DNA of 64,000 bases, from the NCBI RefSeq assembly GCF_016107325.1, contig NZ_RCVT01000002.1, positions 186,001 to 250,000 of the forward strand, written 5' to 3'. Under the pieces are notes generated by a model that had not been told where the DNA came from, ran no database searches, and saw only the letters and a program-made list of their open reading frames with translations. Within the stretch, counting starts at the first letter, position 1. Each line of letters opens with the position of its first letter. Made by a program: the position numbers and the translations under genes. This document shows, piece by piece, positions 24,753 to 32,907 of this stretch. This DNA is from Sphingomonas sp. MA1305. Its GTDB lineage: Bacteria > Pseudomonadota > Alphaproteobacteria > Sphingomonadales > Sphingomonadaceae.

Positions 24753-26294
24753 TTACCCCATCGTCGGGATGACAAAGGCGTCCTGGATGCGGCTCGGGCC
24801 GCCATCCTCGCTGCCGCCGGGCAGGGCGGAGCCGTCGGGCCAGCGCTGCGTCACCGTCTTGACCTTGGTCCAGAAGCGCACGCCTTCGGTGCCGTGCTGG
24901 TTAACGTCGCCGAACGCGCTGCGCTTCCAGCCGCCGAAGGTGTGATAGGCGACCGGCACCGGGATCGGCACGTTGATGCCGACCATGCCGACATTGACGC
25001 GCGCGGCGAACTCGCGCGCGGCATGGCCGTTGCGCGTGAAGATCGCAACGCCATTGCCATATTGGTGCTCGCTCGGCAGGCGCACCGCCGTTTCGAAATC
25101 GGGCGCGCGGACGATCTGCAAGACCGGGCCGAAGATCTCTTCCTGATAGGATTGCATCTGCGGCGTGACGCGATCGAGCAGGGTCGGGCCGACGAAGAAG
25201 CCCTGCTCATGCCCCTGCAACGTGAAGCCACGGCCGTCGACGACCAGTTCCGCACCCTCGTCGACCGCGGTGCCGATCCAGTTCTCGACGCGCTGCTTGT
25301 GCGCGGCGTTGACCACTGGGCCGTAATGCGCCTCCGCATCGGTCGACACGCCGACGCGTAAGGCGCGGATCGCGGGCACCAATTTGTCGCGCAGCGCGTC
25401 CGCGGTCCGCTCGCCGACCGGCACCACGACGGGCAGCGCCATGCAGCGCTCGCCCGCCGAGCCGAACGCCGCACCGGCGAGGTCCGCGACGACCTGATCG
25501 AGGTCGGCGTCGGGCATGACGATGCCGTGGTTCTTCGCCCCGCCCATCGCCTGGACGCGCTTGCCCGCGTCGACGCCGCGGCGATAGACATAATGGGCGA
25601 TGTCGCTCGATCCGACGAAGCTCACCGCGCTGATCGCCGGGTGATCGAGGATCGCGTCGACCATCTCCTTGTCGCCATGGACGACCTGCAGGATACCCTC
25701 CGGCGCGCCCGCCTCCAGCATCAGTTCGGCGAGGCGCACCGGCACGCTGGGATCGCGCTCCGACGGCTTGAGGATGAAGGCGTTGCCGCAGGCGATGGCG
25801 ACGCCGAACATCCACATCGGGATCATCGCCGGGAAGTTGAACGGGGTGATGCCCGCGCCGATGCCGAGCGGCTGGCGCATCGAATAGACGTCGATGCCGG
25901 GACCGGCGCCCTGCGTGTATTCGCCCTTCAGCACGTGCGGGATGCCGCAGGCGAATTCGATCACCTCCAGCCCGCGCTGGATGTCGCCCTTGGCGTCGGC
26001 GATCACCTTGCCGTGTTCGGACGACAGCACATGCGCGAGGCTGTCCATCTCGCGTTCGACCAGTTCCTTGAAGCGGAACATGACGCGCGCACGCCGCTGC
26101 GGATTGGTCGCCGCCCAGCCCGGCTGCGCGGACTGCGCGGCGGCGATCGCACGGTCGAGATCGGCCTGCGTGCCGAGCGTGACGCGCGCCTGAACCTGGC
26201 CGGTATTGGGGTCGAACACATCGCCGCTACGGGCCACGGAGCCGCTCGCTCCGCCCGCACCTGCCCCGACGATCAGATGATCGATGGTATGCAT
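24753..26294 (-). CDS. mmsA: CoA-acylating methylmalonate-semialdehyde dehydrogenase
   Basis: NAD-dependent aldehyde dehydrogenase of 513 residues converting methylmalonate semialdehyde to propionyl-CoA (and malonate semialdehyde to acetyl-CoA). Signature residues are visible: oxyanion N153 in ITPFNFPAMIPMWM, catalytic C284 in GSAGERCMALPV, and the family-specific GGAKNHGIVMPDADLDQ. The usual E268-type base is replaced by the family NHG context, as in CoA-dependent members. It opens the valine/isobutyrate operon mmsA - lipoprotein - acyl-CoA dehydrogenase - mmsB. The N-terminus has a glycine-rich extension of about 15 residues. Confidence 0.94.
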   Translation of the reverse strand: MHTIDHLIVGAGAGGASGSVARSGDVFDPNTGQVQARVTLGTQADLDRAIAAAQSAQPGWAATNPQRRARVMFRFKELVEREMDSLAHVLSSEHGKVIADAKGDIQRGLEVIEFACGIPHVLKGEYTQGAGPGIDVYSMRQPLGIGAGITPFNFPAMIPMWMFGVAIACGNAFILKPSERDPSVPVRLAELMLEAGAPEGILQVVHGDKEMVDAILDHPAISAVSFVGSSDIAHYVYRRGVDAGKRVQAMGGAKNHGIVMPDADLDQVVADLAGAAFGSAGERCMALPVVVPVGERTADALRDKLVPAIRALRVGVSTDAEAHYGPVVNAAHKQRVENWIGTAVDEGAELVVDGRGFTLQGHEQGFFVGPTLLDRVTPQMQSYQEEIFGPVLQIVRAPDFETAVRLPSEHQYGNGVAIFTRNGHAAREFAARVNVGMVGINVPIPVPVAYHTFGGWKRSAFGDVNQHGTEGVRFWTKVKTVTQRWPDGSALPGGSEDGGPSRIQDAFVIPTMG

Positions 26295-26449
26295 CCTCTA
26301 TCCTCCTTGCCGCTCTGTCGCAGCTCTTGCCTGTCCGTTCGCAGGCTGGGCGGCGGCGCGCAAGAGGATAACGGCGGGGCGATCGATTGTTGCGCCGGGC
26401 TTGGACGACGCGTGGGTCGCGGTAGTGGGTCGGCTGGACGGATCGGAAA

Positions 26450-26477
26450 GGCCCTCCCCGCGCGAGCGAGGAGGGCC
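26450..26477. terminator. hairpin after the outer-membrane barrel gene
   Basis: GGCCCTCC and GGAGGGCC form a perfect 8-base-pair stem around a 12-base loop, 10 bases beyond the stop codon of the minus-strand barrel gene. There is no clear U tract. Confidence 0.55.
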
Positions 26478-26487
26478 CAGGCAGAAT

Positions 26488-27156
26488 TCAGAAGTGATAG
26501 GCCGCCGACAGCTGGAGGATTGGAAAGACTTTGTACTTATGAAGATCGTCCTGAAGACTCTTGCGCTCGTCTTCCAAATCCTGGGGATCGATCAACGTGC
26601 CGGTATAGCTGATCGGCTCGACCCGCGCCGAGCCCTGAAGCATCGCTCCGGCTTCGATGCCGATCTTGAACCCCTTGGTCAGGTGTCCCGAATAGCCGAG
26701 CGACGCCACCGGCGCGATGGGCGTGAAATCGGCGCGCGCCTTGAGCGTACCGACTTGCGCCGGCGTATATTCGCCGTCGCCGATGGTGACCGCGTCGGTC
26801 GGCGTGGCCGTGGCGCGTGCCTTGTTTTTGTTGAGACGGGCGCCGGCCGACAGGAAGAAGCCGCTGCCGGCAACGTGATAGTCGAGCATCAGCCCAGCGG
26901 AGCCGAATTCCGCCTGGCCGTCGTAATGAACGTCGTCCGAGTCGAAGTCATGCGACAGAGTGAAGAAGGTGGCGTTGCCGCGCACAACGAACGCCGGGCT
27001 GAGCGCGAAACTGGCTTCCGGGCCGACGCCAAGTGTGCCGGCGGTCACGCCGACGGCAATCTTCGCCGGCTCGCCGCGTGCCAACGCCGGCGACGCCGCA
27101 GAGACGGCACCGAGCGCGAGCAGACCGGACACGATCCGGATATGCATACGAAACAT
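26488..27156 (-). CDS. predicted outer-membrane beta-barrel protein
   Basis: Exported protein of 222 residues. A signal peptide (MHIRIVSGLLALGAVSAASPALA, preceded by MFR) leads into alternating strands such as KIAVGVTAGTLGVGPEASFAL and FVVRGNATFFTLSHDF, ending in the outer-membrane signature LSAAYHF. Length fits an 8-stranded barrel. The ATG at 27156 has GGGGA six bases upstream. It is monocistronic, with a terminator-like hairpin after it. No ligand or partner is suggested by neighbours. Confidence 0.8.
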   Translation of the reverse strand: MFRMHIRIVSGLLALGAVSAASPALARGEPAKIAVGVTAGTLGVGPEASFALSPAFVVRGNATFFTLSHDFDSDDVHYDGQAEFGSAGLMLDYHVAGSGFFLSAGARLNKNKARATATPTDAVTIGDGEYTPAQVGTLKARADFTPIAPVASLGYSGHLTKGFKIGIEAGAMLQGSARVEPISYTGTLIDPQDLEDERKSLQDDLHKYKVFPILQLSAAYHF

Positions 27157-27213
27157 CTAAATTCCCCAAATTGCGACCGCGCCACCGTGAATCGAAGCGC
27201 TGACGCGAAAGCT

Positions 27214-27229
27214 TGACCCCACGGGGTCA
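27214..27229. terminator. hairpin TGACCCC-AC-GGGGTCA
   Basis: Perfect 7-base-pair stem with a 2-base centre. On the minus strand it follows the small exported-protein gene (stop at 27387) and precedes the barrel gene, with a short T run after it, so it could be a terminator or an operator. Confidence 0.45.
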
Positions 27230-27352
27230 TTCGAGGGCGGGGAGGAACTTGAAGAAGTGAAGCTCGGCGAAAACACAGCCGGCGCGAACGTCCACTGGGG
27301 CCGTCGCAATCGCTGACGCCCAGCTGCGGAACCACCCAGATACGATCGGAGA

Positions 27353-27374
27353 AGCCAGCTTTCGCTGGAATGAC
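27353..27374. repeat. half-copy of the palindromic repeat family
   Basis: AGCCAGCTTTCGCTGGAATGAC matches one arm of the elements at 3251 and 9791 in layout (stem-loop followed by AATGAC). It lies just past the stop of the gene ending at 27387. Confidence 0.5.
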
Positions 27375-27386
27375 AAGCCGTATGGC

Positions 27387-27818
27387 TTACCGCGCCGGCC
27401 GCAGCGTCGCCGAGGCCAGGTGCCAGCTACGCTGTGACGCGGTCGAACCCGGCACGTCGTTGACCCGGCGGAGCGTGTAGCTGCCGACGAAGCGCTGCGC
27501 CGCACCCGACTTCAGCGTTGCATACACACGCACAGGCACGGTGATGTACGACGAGCCGGCCGCGCCCTCCTGGTCGAAGGGCGTGCCCGCGACCACCCGG
27601 CTATGGGCGGTGCGGGCGAAGCCGCGGACGAAGGTGGCATAGCTTTGCCCGCTTGCCTGCCCGCCCCGATCCCACAGCGCATAGGCGCTACGATACGCCC
27701 CGCGATCGATCGCCGCATAATAACGCTGCACCACCGCCCGCGCATCGGCGGGTGTCCGGTCGATGGCGCCGGCCGGCATCGCGACCGCAACGACGGGAAG
27801 GGCGAGCATCCAACGCAT
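27387..27818 (-). CDS. small exported protein, NTF2-like fold possible
   Basis: Unrecognised protein of 143 residues. A signal peptide (MRWMLALPVVAVAMPAGA) precedes a mixed alpha/beta domain: TPADARAVVQRYYAAIDRGAYRSAYALWDRGG followed by several strands (YITVPVRVYATLKSG, RFVGSYTLRRV, SWHLASATLRPAR). The helix-then-strands order resembles SnoaL/NTF2-like proteins, but this is only a resemblance. The start at 27818 is set by the signal peptide. It lies 40 bases after the permease gene on the same strand and may be co-transcribed with it. Confidence 0.75.
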   Translation of the reverse strand: MRWMLALPVVAVAMPAGAIDRTPADARAVVQRYYAAIDRGAYRSAYALWDRGGQASGQSYATFVRGFARTAHSRVVAGTPFDQEGAAGSSYITVPVRVYATLKSGAAQRFVGSYTLRRVNDVPGSTASQRSWHLASATLRPAR

Positions 27819-27858
27819 CGACACACCTGAACAGACAGATCCAGGCGGTGCCAACGCA

Positions 27859-29259
27859 TCAGGCGGCGGCCAGGCTCCGTCGTCGACCGTAGGCGAAGTA
27901 GAACACCAGTCCGGCGAAATTCCAGATGACGAAGCGCACCAGCGTCGCCGACGGCAGGCTAGTCAGCAGATAGAGGCAGCCAAGGATCGCCAGCGTGCCG
28001 ACCAGATAGGGTGCCGGGCAGCGGAACAGCCGCGGCTGGTCGGGCGCGGTCTTGCGCAGCACCATTAGACAGGCGCCGACCGCAATGAAGGCGAGCAAGG
28101 TACCGGCATTGGCAAGTTCGGCGATCTCGTCGAGGCGGAAGATGCCGGCGACCAGGGCGATCGACACGCCGGTTAGCACGGTGATCCGCGTCGGCGCACC
28201 GGTGCGCTGACTGACTGTGGCAAGGGCGCGTGGCAGCAGGCCGTCGCGCGCCATGACGAAGAAGATGCGGCTCTGGCCGTACATCATCACCAGGATCACC
28301 GACGGCAGCGCGATCACCGCGGCGAGCGCGATCAGATGGCCGGCGGCGGGCTGGCCCAGGCTGCGCAGCACCAAAGCGAGCGGCTCGGGCGAATTGGCGA
28401 GTTGCTGGAACGGCAGCGCGCCGATCGCGGCGACCGCCACCGCCATATAGATCAACGTGCAGACCAGCATCGACCCGACGATGCCGATCGTCAGGTCGCG
28501 CCCCGGCCGCTTCGCTTCCTCGGCGGAAGTCGCGACTGCGTCGAAGCCGTAGAAGGCGAAGAAGACGATCGCCGCCGCCGCCATCACGCCGCGCTTCTCG
28601 CCGCCATTCTCCACCGAGGCGAAACCATAGGGCATGAACGGGTGCAGATTGTCGGCGTTGAACGCCGGCAGCGCGAAGGCGATGAAGATGCCGAGCGCCA
28701 CCAGCTTGATGATGACGAGGACGATGTTGAGCGTCGCGCTCTCGCGCGTGCCGGCGACCAGCATCCCCATCACCGCCAGCGCGACCAGGACCGCCGGCAG
28801 GTTGACCAGGCCACCGTCGTGCGGCCCGGTCAGCAGCAGATGCGGCAGATGGATTCCCGCCGACTGGATCCAGCCGACCAGATACCCCGACCAGCCGACC
28901 GCGACGGTCGAGCAGGCGAGCGAATATTCGAGGATCAGGCTCCAGCCGACCACCCAGGCGATGGTTTCGCCCAGCGCGGCGTAGCTGAAGGTATAGGCGC
29001 TGCCTGCCGCCGGGATCATCGTGGCGAGCTCAGCGTAGGCCAGCGCGGCACAGGCGCAGACCGCGCCGGCGATCGCAAACGCCAGGATCACCGCCGGGCC
29101 GGCGCGCTCCGCCCCCACGCCGGTCAGCGTGTAGATGCCGGTGCCGACGATCGCGCCGACCCCCAGCGCGATCAGATGCGGCCAGGACAGCGTCTTGGCC
29201 AGCGCCTTGCCGGCTTCGTGCTGCGTCACCGCGTCGAGGCTCTTCCTCGGTCCGAACAT
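27859..29259 (-). CDS. APC-superfamily amino acid permease
   Basis: Inner-membrane transporter of 466 residues with 12 predicted helices. The first helix shows LIALGVGAIVGTGIYTLTG, the consensus substrate-binding break of cationic amino-acid transporter-type APC proteins, and GFDAVATSAEEAKRPGRDL is the conserved loop after helix 6. The start at 29259 has a strong GGGAGGG ribosome-binding site. It is adjacent to and on the same strand as the hydroxyproline epimerase gene, so uptake of hydroxyproline or another released amino acid is an attractive inference, not a proof. Confidence 0.88.
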   Translation of the reverse strand: MFGPRKSLDAVTQHEAGKALAKTLSWPHLIALGVGAIVGTGIYTLTGVGAERAGPAVILAFAIAGAVCACAALAYAELATMIPAAGSAYTFSYAALGETIAWVVGWSLILEYSLACSTVAVGWSGYLVGWIQSAGIHLPHLLLTGPHDGGLVNLPAVLVALAVMGMLVAGTRESATLNIVLVIIKLVALGIFIAFALPAFNADNLHPFMPYGFASVENGGEKRGVMAAAAIVFFAFYGFDAVATSAEEAKRPGRDLTIGIVGSMLVCTLIYMAVAVAAIGALPFQQLANSPEPLALVLRSLGQPAAGHLIALAAVIALPSVILVMMYGQSRIFFVMARDGLLPRALATVSQRTGAPTRITVLTGVSIALVAGIFRLDEIAELANAGTLLAFIAVGACLMVLRKTAPDQPRLFRCPAPYLVGTLAILGCLYLLTSLPSATLVRFVIWNFAGLVFYFAYGRRRSLAAA

Positions 29260-29282
29260 TCGCCCTCCCTCATTCCGCAACG

Positions 29283-29371
29283 CCTCCCCGCACGCCGGGA
29301 GGGGACCATACGCAGGATGGTAGAGGGGCGTGAATGCCCCCCTCCGTCAGCCCTGCGGACTGCCACCCCTT
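29283..29371. repeat. intergenic palindromic repeat, CCTCCCC family
   Basis: Starts CCTCCCCGCACGCCGGGAGG and continues with nested complementary blocks to TGCCACCCC. Similar in design to 6232-6356. It separates the permease and epimerase genes. Confidence 0.65.
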
Positions 29372-29396
29372 TCTTTGCGGTGAGGCGTTGCCTGGC

Positions 29397-30395
29397 CTAC
29401 TTCACCTGGAACCCCTCCCAGAAAATATCCGCGCGGTCGATCCATATCGTATTGAAGCCGGTCGCGACCGCCGATCCCTCGATCGACGGCACGATTCCCT
29501 GCACACCGCCGAGGGTCGTTTCCGCCTCGACCCGGCCGATGAAGCGGCTGCCGATATAGCTTTCGTGGACGAAGCGGTCACCGACCTTCAGCGTGCCGCG
29601 GTCGGCGAGATGCGCCAACCGCGCCGAGGTGCCGGTGCCGCAAGGGCTGCGGTCGATCGCCTTGTCGCCGTAGAAGACCGCGTTGCGGCCGTCGGCATCG
29701 TTGGCGCGCGGCTTGTCCGCCCACAGGATATGGCTGACGCCACGGATCGTCGGATCGAGCGGATGCACCGGCTCGCACTTGGCACGCACCGCCTCGCGGA
29801 TACGGCCGGACAGCTCGACCAGCCGGCCCGCACCCATCGCGTCGAGCCCGGTATATTGCCCCTGCGGCTCGATGATCGCGTAATAATTGCCGCCATAGGA
29901 CACGTCGATGCGGAGTGGCCCGATGCCCTCGACATCGACCTCGACGCCCTTCGCCGCGACATAGGCGGGGACGTTGGTGATGCGCACCGCGGTCACCTTG
30001 GGCCCATCGACCTCATAAGCGATGTCGATCACGCCCGCCGGCACCTCGACCTTCAAGCGCCCCGGCGTCGCGGGCTGGATCAGCCCGTGCTCCAGCCCGA
30101 AGGTCACCATGCCGATCGTGCCGTGCCCGCACATCGGCAGGCAGCCGCTGGTCTCGATGAACAGGATGCCGATATCGGCGTCGGGCGTCGTCGGCGGGTA
30201 GAGGAAGCCGCCCGACATCATGTCGTGCCCGCGCGGTTCGAAACAGAGCCCGGTGCGGATCCAGTCGAAGCGACTGAGGAAATCCTGCCGCCGCTCCGAC
30301 ATCGACGCGCCCTTGAGCAGCGGCGCCCCGCCCGCCACCAGGCGAACGGGGTTACCGGCGGTGTGGCCGTCGATGCAGAAGAAGGTGTGGCGCAT
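29397..30395 (-). CDS. 4-hydroxyproline 2-epimerase (proline racemase family)
   Basis: Cytoplasmic cofactor-free epimerase of 332 residues interconverting trans-4-hydroxy-L-proline and cis-4-hydroxy-D-proline. Both catalytic cysteines are present: C89 in LPMCGHGTIG and C252 in DRSPCGTGTSA; a threonine at the second position would have meant a dehydratase. FFCIDGHTAGNPVRLV is the expected N-terminus. Its ATG overlaps the stop of the DapA-family gene by one base, linking it to the next step of the same pathway. Proline racemase is the less likely alternative. Confidence 0.9.
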   Translation of the reverse strand: MRHTFFCIDGHTAGNPVRLVAGGAPLLKGASMSERRQDFLSRFDWIRTGLCFEPRGHDMMSGGFLYPPTTPDADIGILFIETSGCLPMCGHGTIGMVTFGLEHGLIQPATPGRLKVEVPAGVIDIAYEVDGPKVTAVRITNVPAYVAAKGVEVDVEGIGPLRIDVSYGGNYYAIIEPQGQYTGLDAMGAGRLVELSGRIREAVRAKCEPVHPLDPTIRGVSHILWADKPRANDADGRNAVFYGDKAIDRSPCGTGTSARLAHLADRGTLKVGDRFVHESYIGSRFIGRVEAETTLGGVQGIVPSIEGSAVATGFNTIWIDRADIFWEGFQVK

Positions 30396-31318
30396 CAGGC
30401 GGCGATCAGATCCTCGGTGGTGCCGAGCGTCGGCCGGGTCGCCGCGGCCTTCTCGACCATCGCGATCACCTCGGCGCGGCGTGCGCCCTCCAGCACGTAG
30501 CGCGGCGGCAGCACGCGCTCCGAACCGCGGCCCATCACCTGCTCGGCGAGCTTGATCGACTGGACCAGGTCATGCTCGGCGTCGAGGTGGAGCAGCGGCA
30601 TGAACCAGCGATAGATTTCCATCGCCTTGGCATGGTCGCCACGCTCGAACGCGCGGACCAGCTCGACCGATTCCTTCGGAAAGGCGTTGGTCAGGCCCGA
30701 CACCCAACCCTGCGCGCCGAGGTACAGGCCCTCGAGCGCGACGTCGTCCAGCCCGGCGAACAGCACGTAGCGGTCGCCGAAGGCATTGCGGAAGTCGGTG
30801 AAGCGGCGGGTGTCCGGCGCGCTTTCCTTGACCGCGACGATGTTCTTCACGTCGACCAGCGCGGCGAGCACCTCCTGGTCGATCACTGTCCGGTACGCCG
30901 GCGGATTGTTGTAGAGCATGATCGGCAGGCCGGTCTGCTCCGCGACACCCTTGAAATGGTTCACCAGCTCGTGCGCCTTGGGCACATAGACCATCGGCGG
31001 CAGCAGCATCAGGCCGTCGGCGCCGGCCTTCTCCGCCGCCTGCGCATAGCGCACCGCGCGGCGCGTGTCATATTCCGACACGCCGGTGACGACGGGCACG
31101 CGGCCGTCGACCGCCTCGACGATCGCCGACAGCACGGTGACCTTCTCGTCGTAATCGAGCGAGTTGTTCTCGCCGACCGTGCCGAGCGCGATCACGCCGG
31201 TGACGCCGTCGCGGATCAGGTCGTCGACGACGCGCTGCGTATCGGCGAGGTCGATCGTCATGTCTTCGCGAACCTGCGTGGTCACCGCAGGAAACACGCC
31301 CTTCCAGGCCACCGTCAT
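30395..31318 (-). CDS. DapA/DHDPS-family lyase, probably 1-pyrroline-4-hydroxy-2-carboxylate deaminase
   Basis: Class I aldolase-fold enzyme of 307 residues. Family residues are visible: GTVGENNSL near the N-terminus, the tyrosine in IMLYNNPPAYRT, and the Schiff-base lysine in IVAVKESAPDTRR. The epimerase gene coupled directly downstream favours the hydroxyproline-pathway deaminase, which gives alpha-ketoglutarate semialdehyde; the homologous L-2-keto-3-deoxyarabonate dehydratase gives the same product from L-arabinose and is the main alternative. The start at 31318 follows an AGGA ribosome-binding site. A GTATAC palindrome lies just upstream (31344-31357). Confidence 0.82.
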   Translation of the reverse strand: MTVAWKGVFPAVTTQVREDMTIDLADTQRVVDDLIRDGVTGVIALGTVGENNSLDYDEKVTVLSAIVEAVDGRVPVVTGVSEYDTRRAVRYAQAAEKAGADGLMLLPPMVYVPKAHELVNHFKGVAEQTGLPIMLYNNPPAYRTVIDQEVLAALVDVKNIVAVKESAPDTRRFTDFRNAFGDRYVLFAGLDDVALEGLYLGAQGWVSGLTNAFPKESVELVRAFERGDHAKAMEIYRWFMPLLHLDAEHDLVQSIKLAEQVMGRGSERVLPPRYVLEGARRAEVIAMVEKAAATRPTLGTTEDLIAA

Positions 31319-31343
31319 GTCAGCATTCCTTCCAATTACGCCA

Positions 31344-31357
31344 AATCGTATACGTTT
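31344..31357. promoter_or_regulatory. palindrome AATCGTATACGTTT, candidate operator
   Basis: Six of seven base pairs are symmetrical around GTATAC. It sits between the GH43 stop codon and the DapA-family start, 26 bases before the ATG. Related sites occur at 38053-38066, 38105-38122 and more weakly at 41164-41177. GTATAC-centred operators are known for FadR-type GntR regulators such as the ExuR/UxuR group. Confidence 0.55.
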
Positions 31358-31359
31358 GT

Positions 31360-32907
31360 TTATCGTGCTGCACAAGGGGGCACTGACACCGGTGACGGAA
31401 CGGGCGTCACGACATGCATCGTCGGCGTCAACGCCTCCCATTCCTCGACCGCGACGGCGGCGCTGCCCTTCGCATCGTATGAGGCATCGAACACGGCACG
31501 CAGGCAGCGGGTGGTGATCGTCGGGAAGGTGACGGTTTCGAACCCGTCGCGCTCCGCCGCTTCATGCCGCAGGCCGGGTACCGTTTGCCAGCCACCGTCG
31601 CGCCAATAATCCAACCGCCACGCCGCTGGTGGTGCGACCCCCTCCGTCGCGCCGGCGGGATGGTCGGCGAAGAAGCGGATGCGGCTGGCATTCAGCGTCA
31701 CCGGCGCTGGCCAGCGATACGCGATCCACGCCTGCCTCGGCGTATCGGCGCCGCGCCATGTGCCCCACATGTCGGGGGGCAACGGCGCAGCGCGTACCTT
31801 GCCGTCGTTGAGCGCGCCCAGCCAGAATTGCACCGGCACCGGCTGGTTCGATGCGGAAGCCACGGCGGCGGGCGCGACGTTGCGGCTCGGCCGTACCGGC
31901 TGGGGCGCACGGGTCGGCACCACCGGGCGGATCGCGGCCGGGGTGACGCTATCGTCCCACGCCATCCGGTCGATCGCCACGGAGCGGCGGAAATGGCCGC
32001 CGCCCTTCGCATCGGCGGTGTGATAGGCGAGATACCATTGGCCTTTGAACTCCGCCGCGCCCGCATGCGACGTGGTCGAGGACACCGGCGGCAGGATCAC
32101 GCCACGATAGGTCCAAGGCCCCAGCGGCGACGGCGCGGAGGCAAAGGCCTGGCACGCATAATAGACCGCCGGCGTGCACGGGCTGTCCGGCCCGGCGGTG
32201 TTGGCGGCGTAGATCAGATAATAGGTGCCGCGCCGCTCCATCAGCCACGGCGCCTCGAAGAAGCCGGTGGCGCCGGTCAGCGTCACCTCCGGCCCCACCG
32301 GCGTCACCATGTCGGGCGCCAGCGTCATGCCGCGTAGCTGGCCGAACGTGCCCCAGATGATCGTCACCTTGCGCCCCTCGACCAACACGGTCGGGTCGAT
32401 GTTCTGAATGCGATTGGCGACCGGCACGGTCTGCGAGATGATCGGCCCGGCCGGATGTGCGTCGCGCCACGGCCCGCGCACGTCGTCCGCCACCGCGACG
32501 CCGATCGCGAACTTGTCGTCGGCATCGGACACGCGCTGCATCACCGGAGCATAGAGGTAGAAACGGCCGTCCGGCCCGCGCACGATCTGCCCGGCATAAG
32601 CACGGCCCTTGTCGGCCCAGGCGAACACCGCTTCCGGCCGGGCGACGGCGGGATAATGCTGCCAGCGGCCCGACGCTGGGTCCTTGGTCGACAGCAATTG
32701 CCATTCGTTCATGATGAAGTCGTTGACGCCATCCGGCGCCTCGTCGCGCCCGGCGAGAATGTAGAGCGTGTCGCCGACGACGATCGGCGCCGGGTCGGTC
32801 GAATAATAGCGGCCGTCCGCCAGGATCGGATTGCCCGGCCGCGTGACCGTTTCCGGTGCGGCCTGACCCATCGTGGCGAGCCCCGCCAGCGCGAGCAACC
32901 GCCTCAC
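31360..32907 (-). CDS. GH43-family glycosidase with C-terminal accessory domain
   Basis: Exported enzyme of 515 residues, likely alpha-L-arabinofuranosidase or related. A short signal peptide (RRLLALAGLATMGQA) follows the GTG start at 32907, which overlaps the metallopeptidase stop as GTGA. The five-bladed propeller carries the three GH43 acids: D38 (STDPAPIV), D171 (NIDPTVL) and E218 (GFFEAPWLM). Residues about 370-510 form a beta-rich domain ending near the GTVTF-like strand pattern, resembling a discoidin or carbohydrate-binding module. It is coupled to genes for a peptidase, an Ldh2 oxidoreductase and a GH127/GH146 enzyme. Confidence 0.85.
   Translation of the reverse strand: MRRLLALAGLATMGQAAPETVTRPGNPILADGRYYSTDPAPIVVGDTLYILAGRDEAPDGVNDFIMNEWQLLSTKDPASGRWQHYPAVARPEAVFAWADKGRAYAGQIVRGPDGRFYLYAPVMQRVSDADDKFAIGVAVADDVRGPWRDAHPAGPIISQTVPVANRIQNIDPTVLVEGRKVTIIWGTFGQLRGMTLAPDMVTPVGPEVTLTGATGFFEAPWLMERRGTYYLIYAANTAGPDSPCTPAVYYACQAFASAPSPLGPWTYRGVILPPVSSTTSHAGAAEFKGQWYLAYHTADAKGGGHFRRSVAIDRMAWDDSVTPAAIRPVVPTRAPQPVRPSRNVAPAAVASASNQPVPVQFWLGALNDGKVRAAPLPPDMWGTWRGADTPRQAWIAYRWPAPVTLNASRIRFFADHPAGATEGVAPPAAWRLDYWRDGGWQTVPGLRHEAAERDGFETVTFPTITTRCLRAVFDASYDAKGSAAVAVEEWEALTPTMHVVTPVPSPVSVPPCAAR

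Noticed and set aside
24753..26294. alpha-Ketoglutarate semialdehyde dehydrogenase completing the hydroxyproline route
   Set aside because: The NHG motif context and the operon with mmsB and an isobutyryl-CoA-type dehydrogenase identify it as the CoA-acylating methylmalonate-semialdehyde enzyme.
30395..31318. 4-hydroxy-tetrahydrodipicolinate synthase of lysine biosynthesis
   Set aside because: The family fold fits, but coupling to a hydroxyproline epimerase and location in a catabolic block argue for a catabolic lyase or deaminase.
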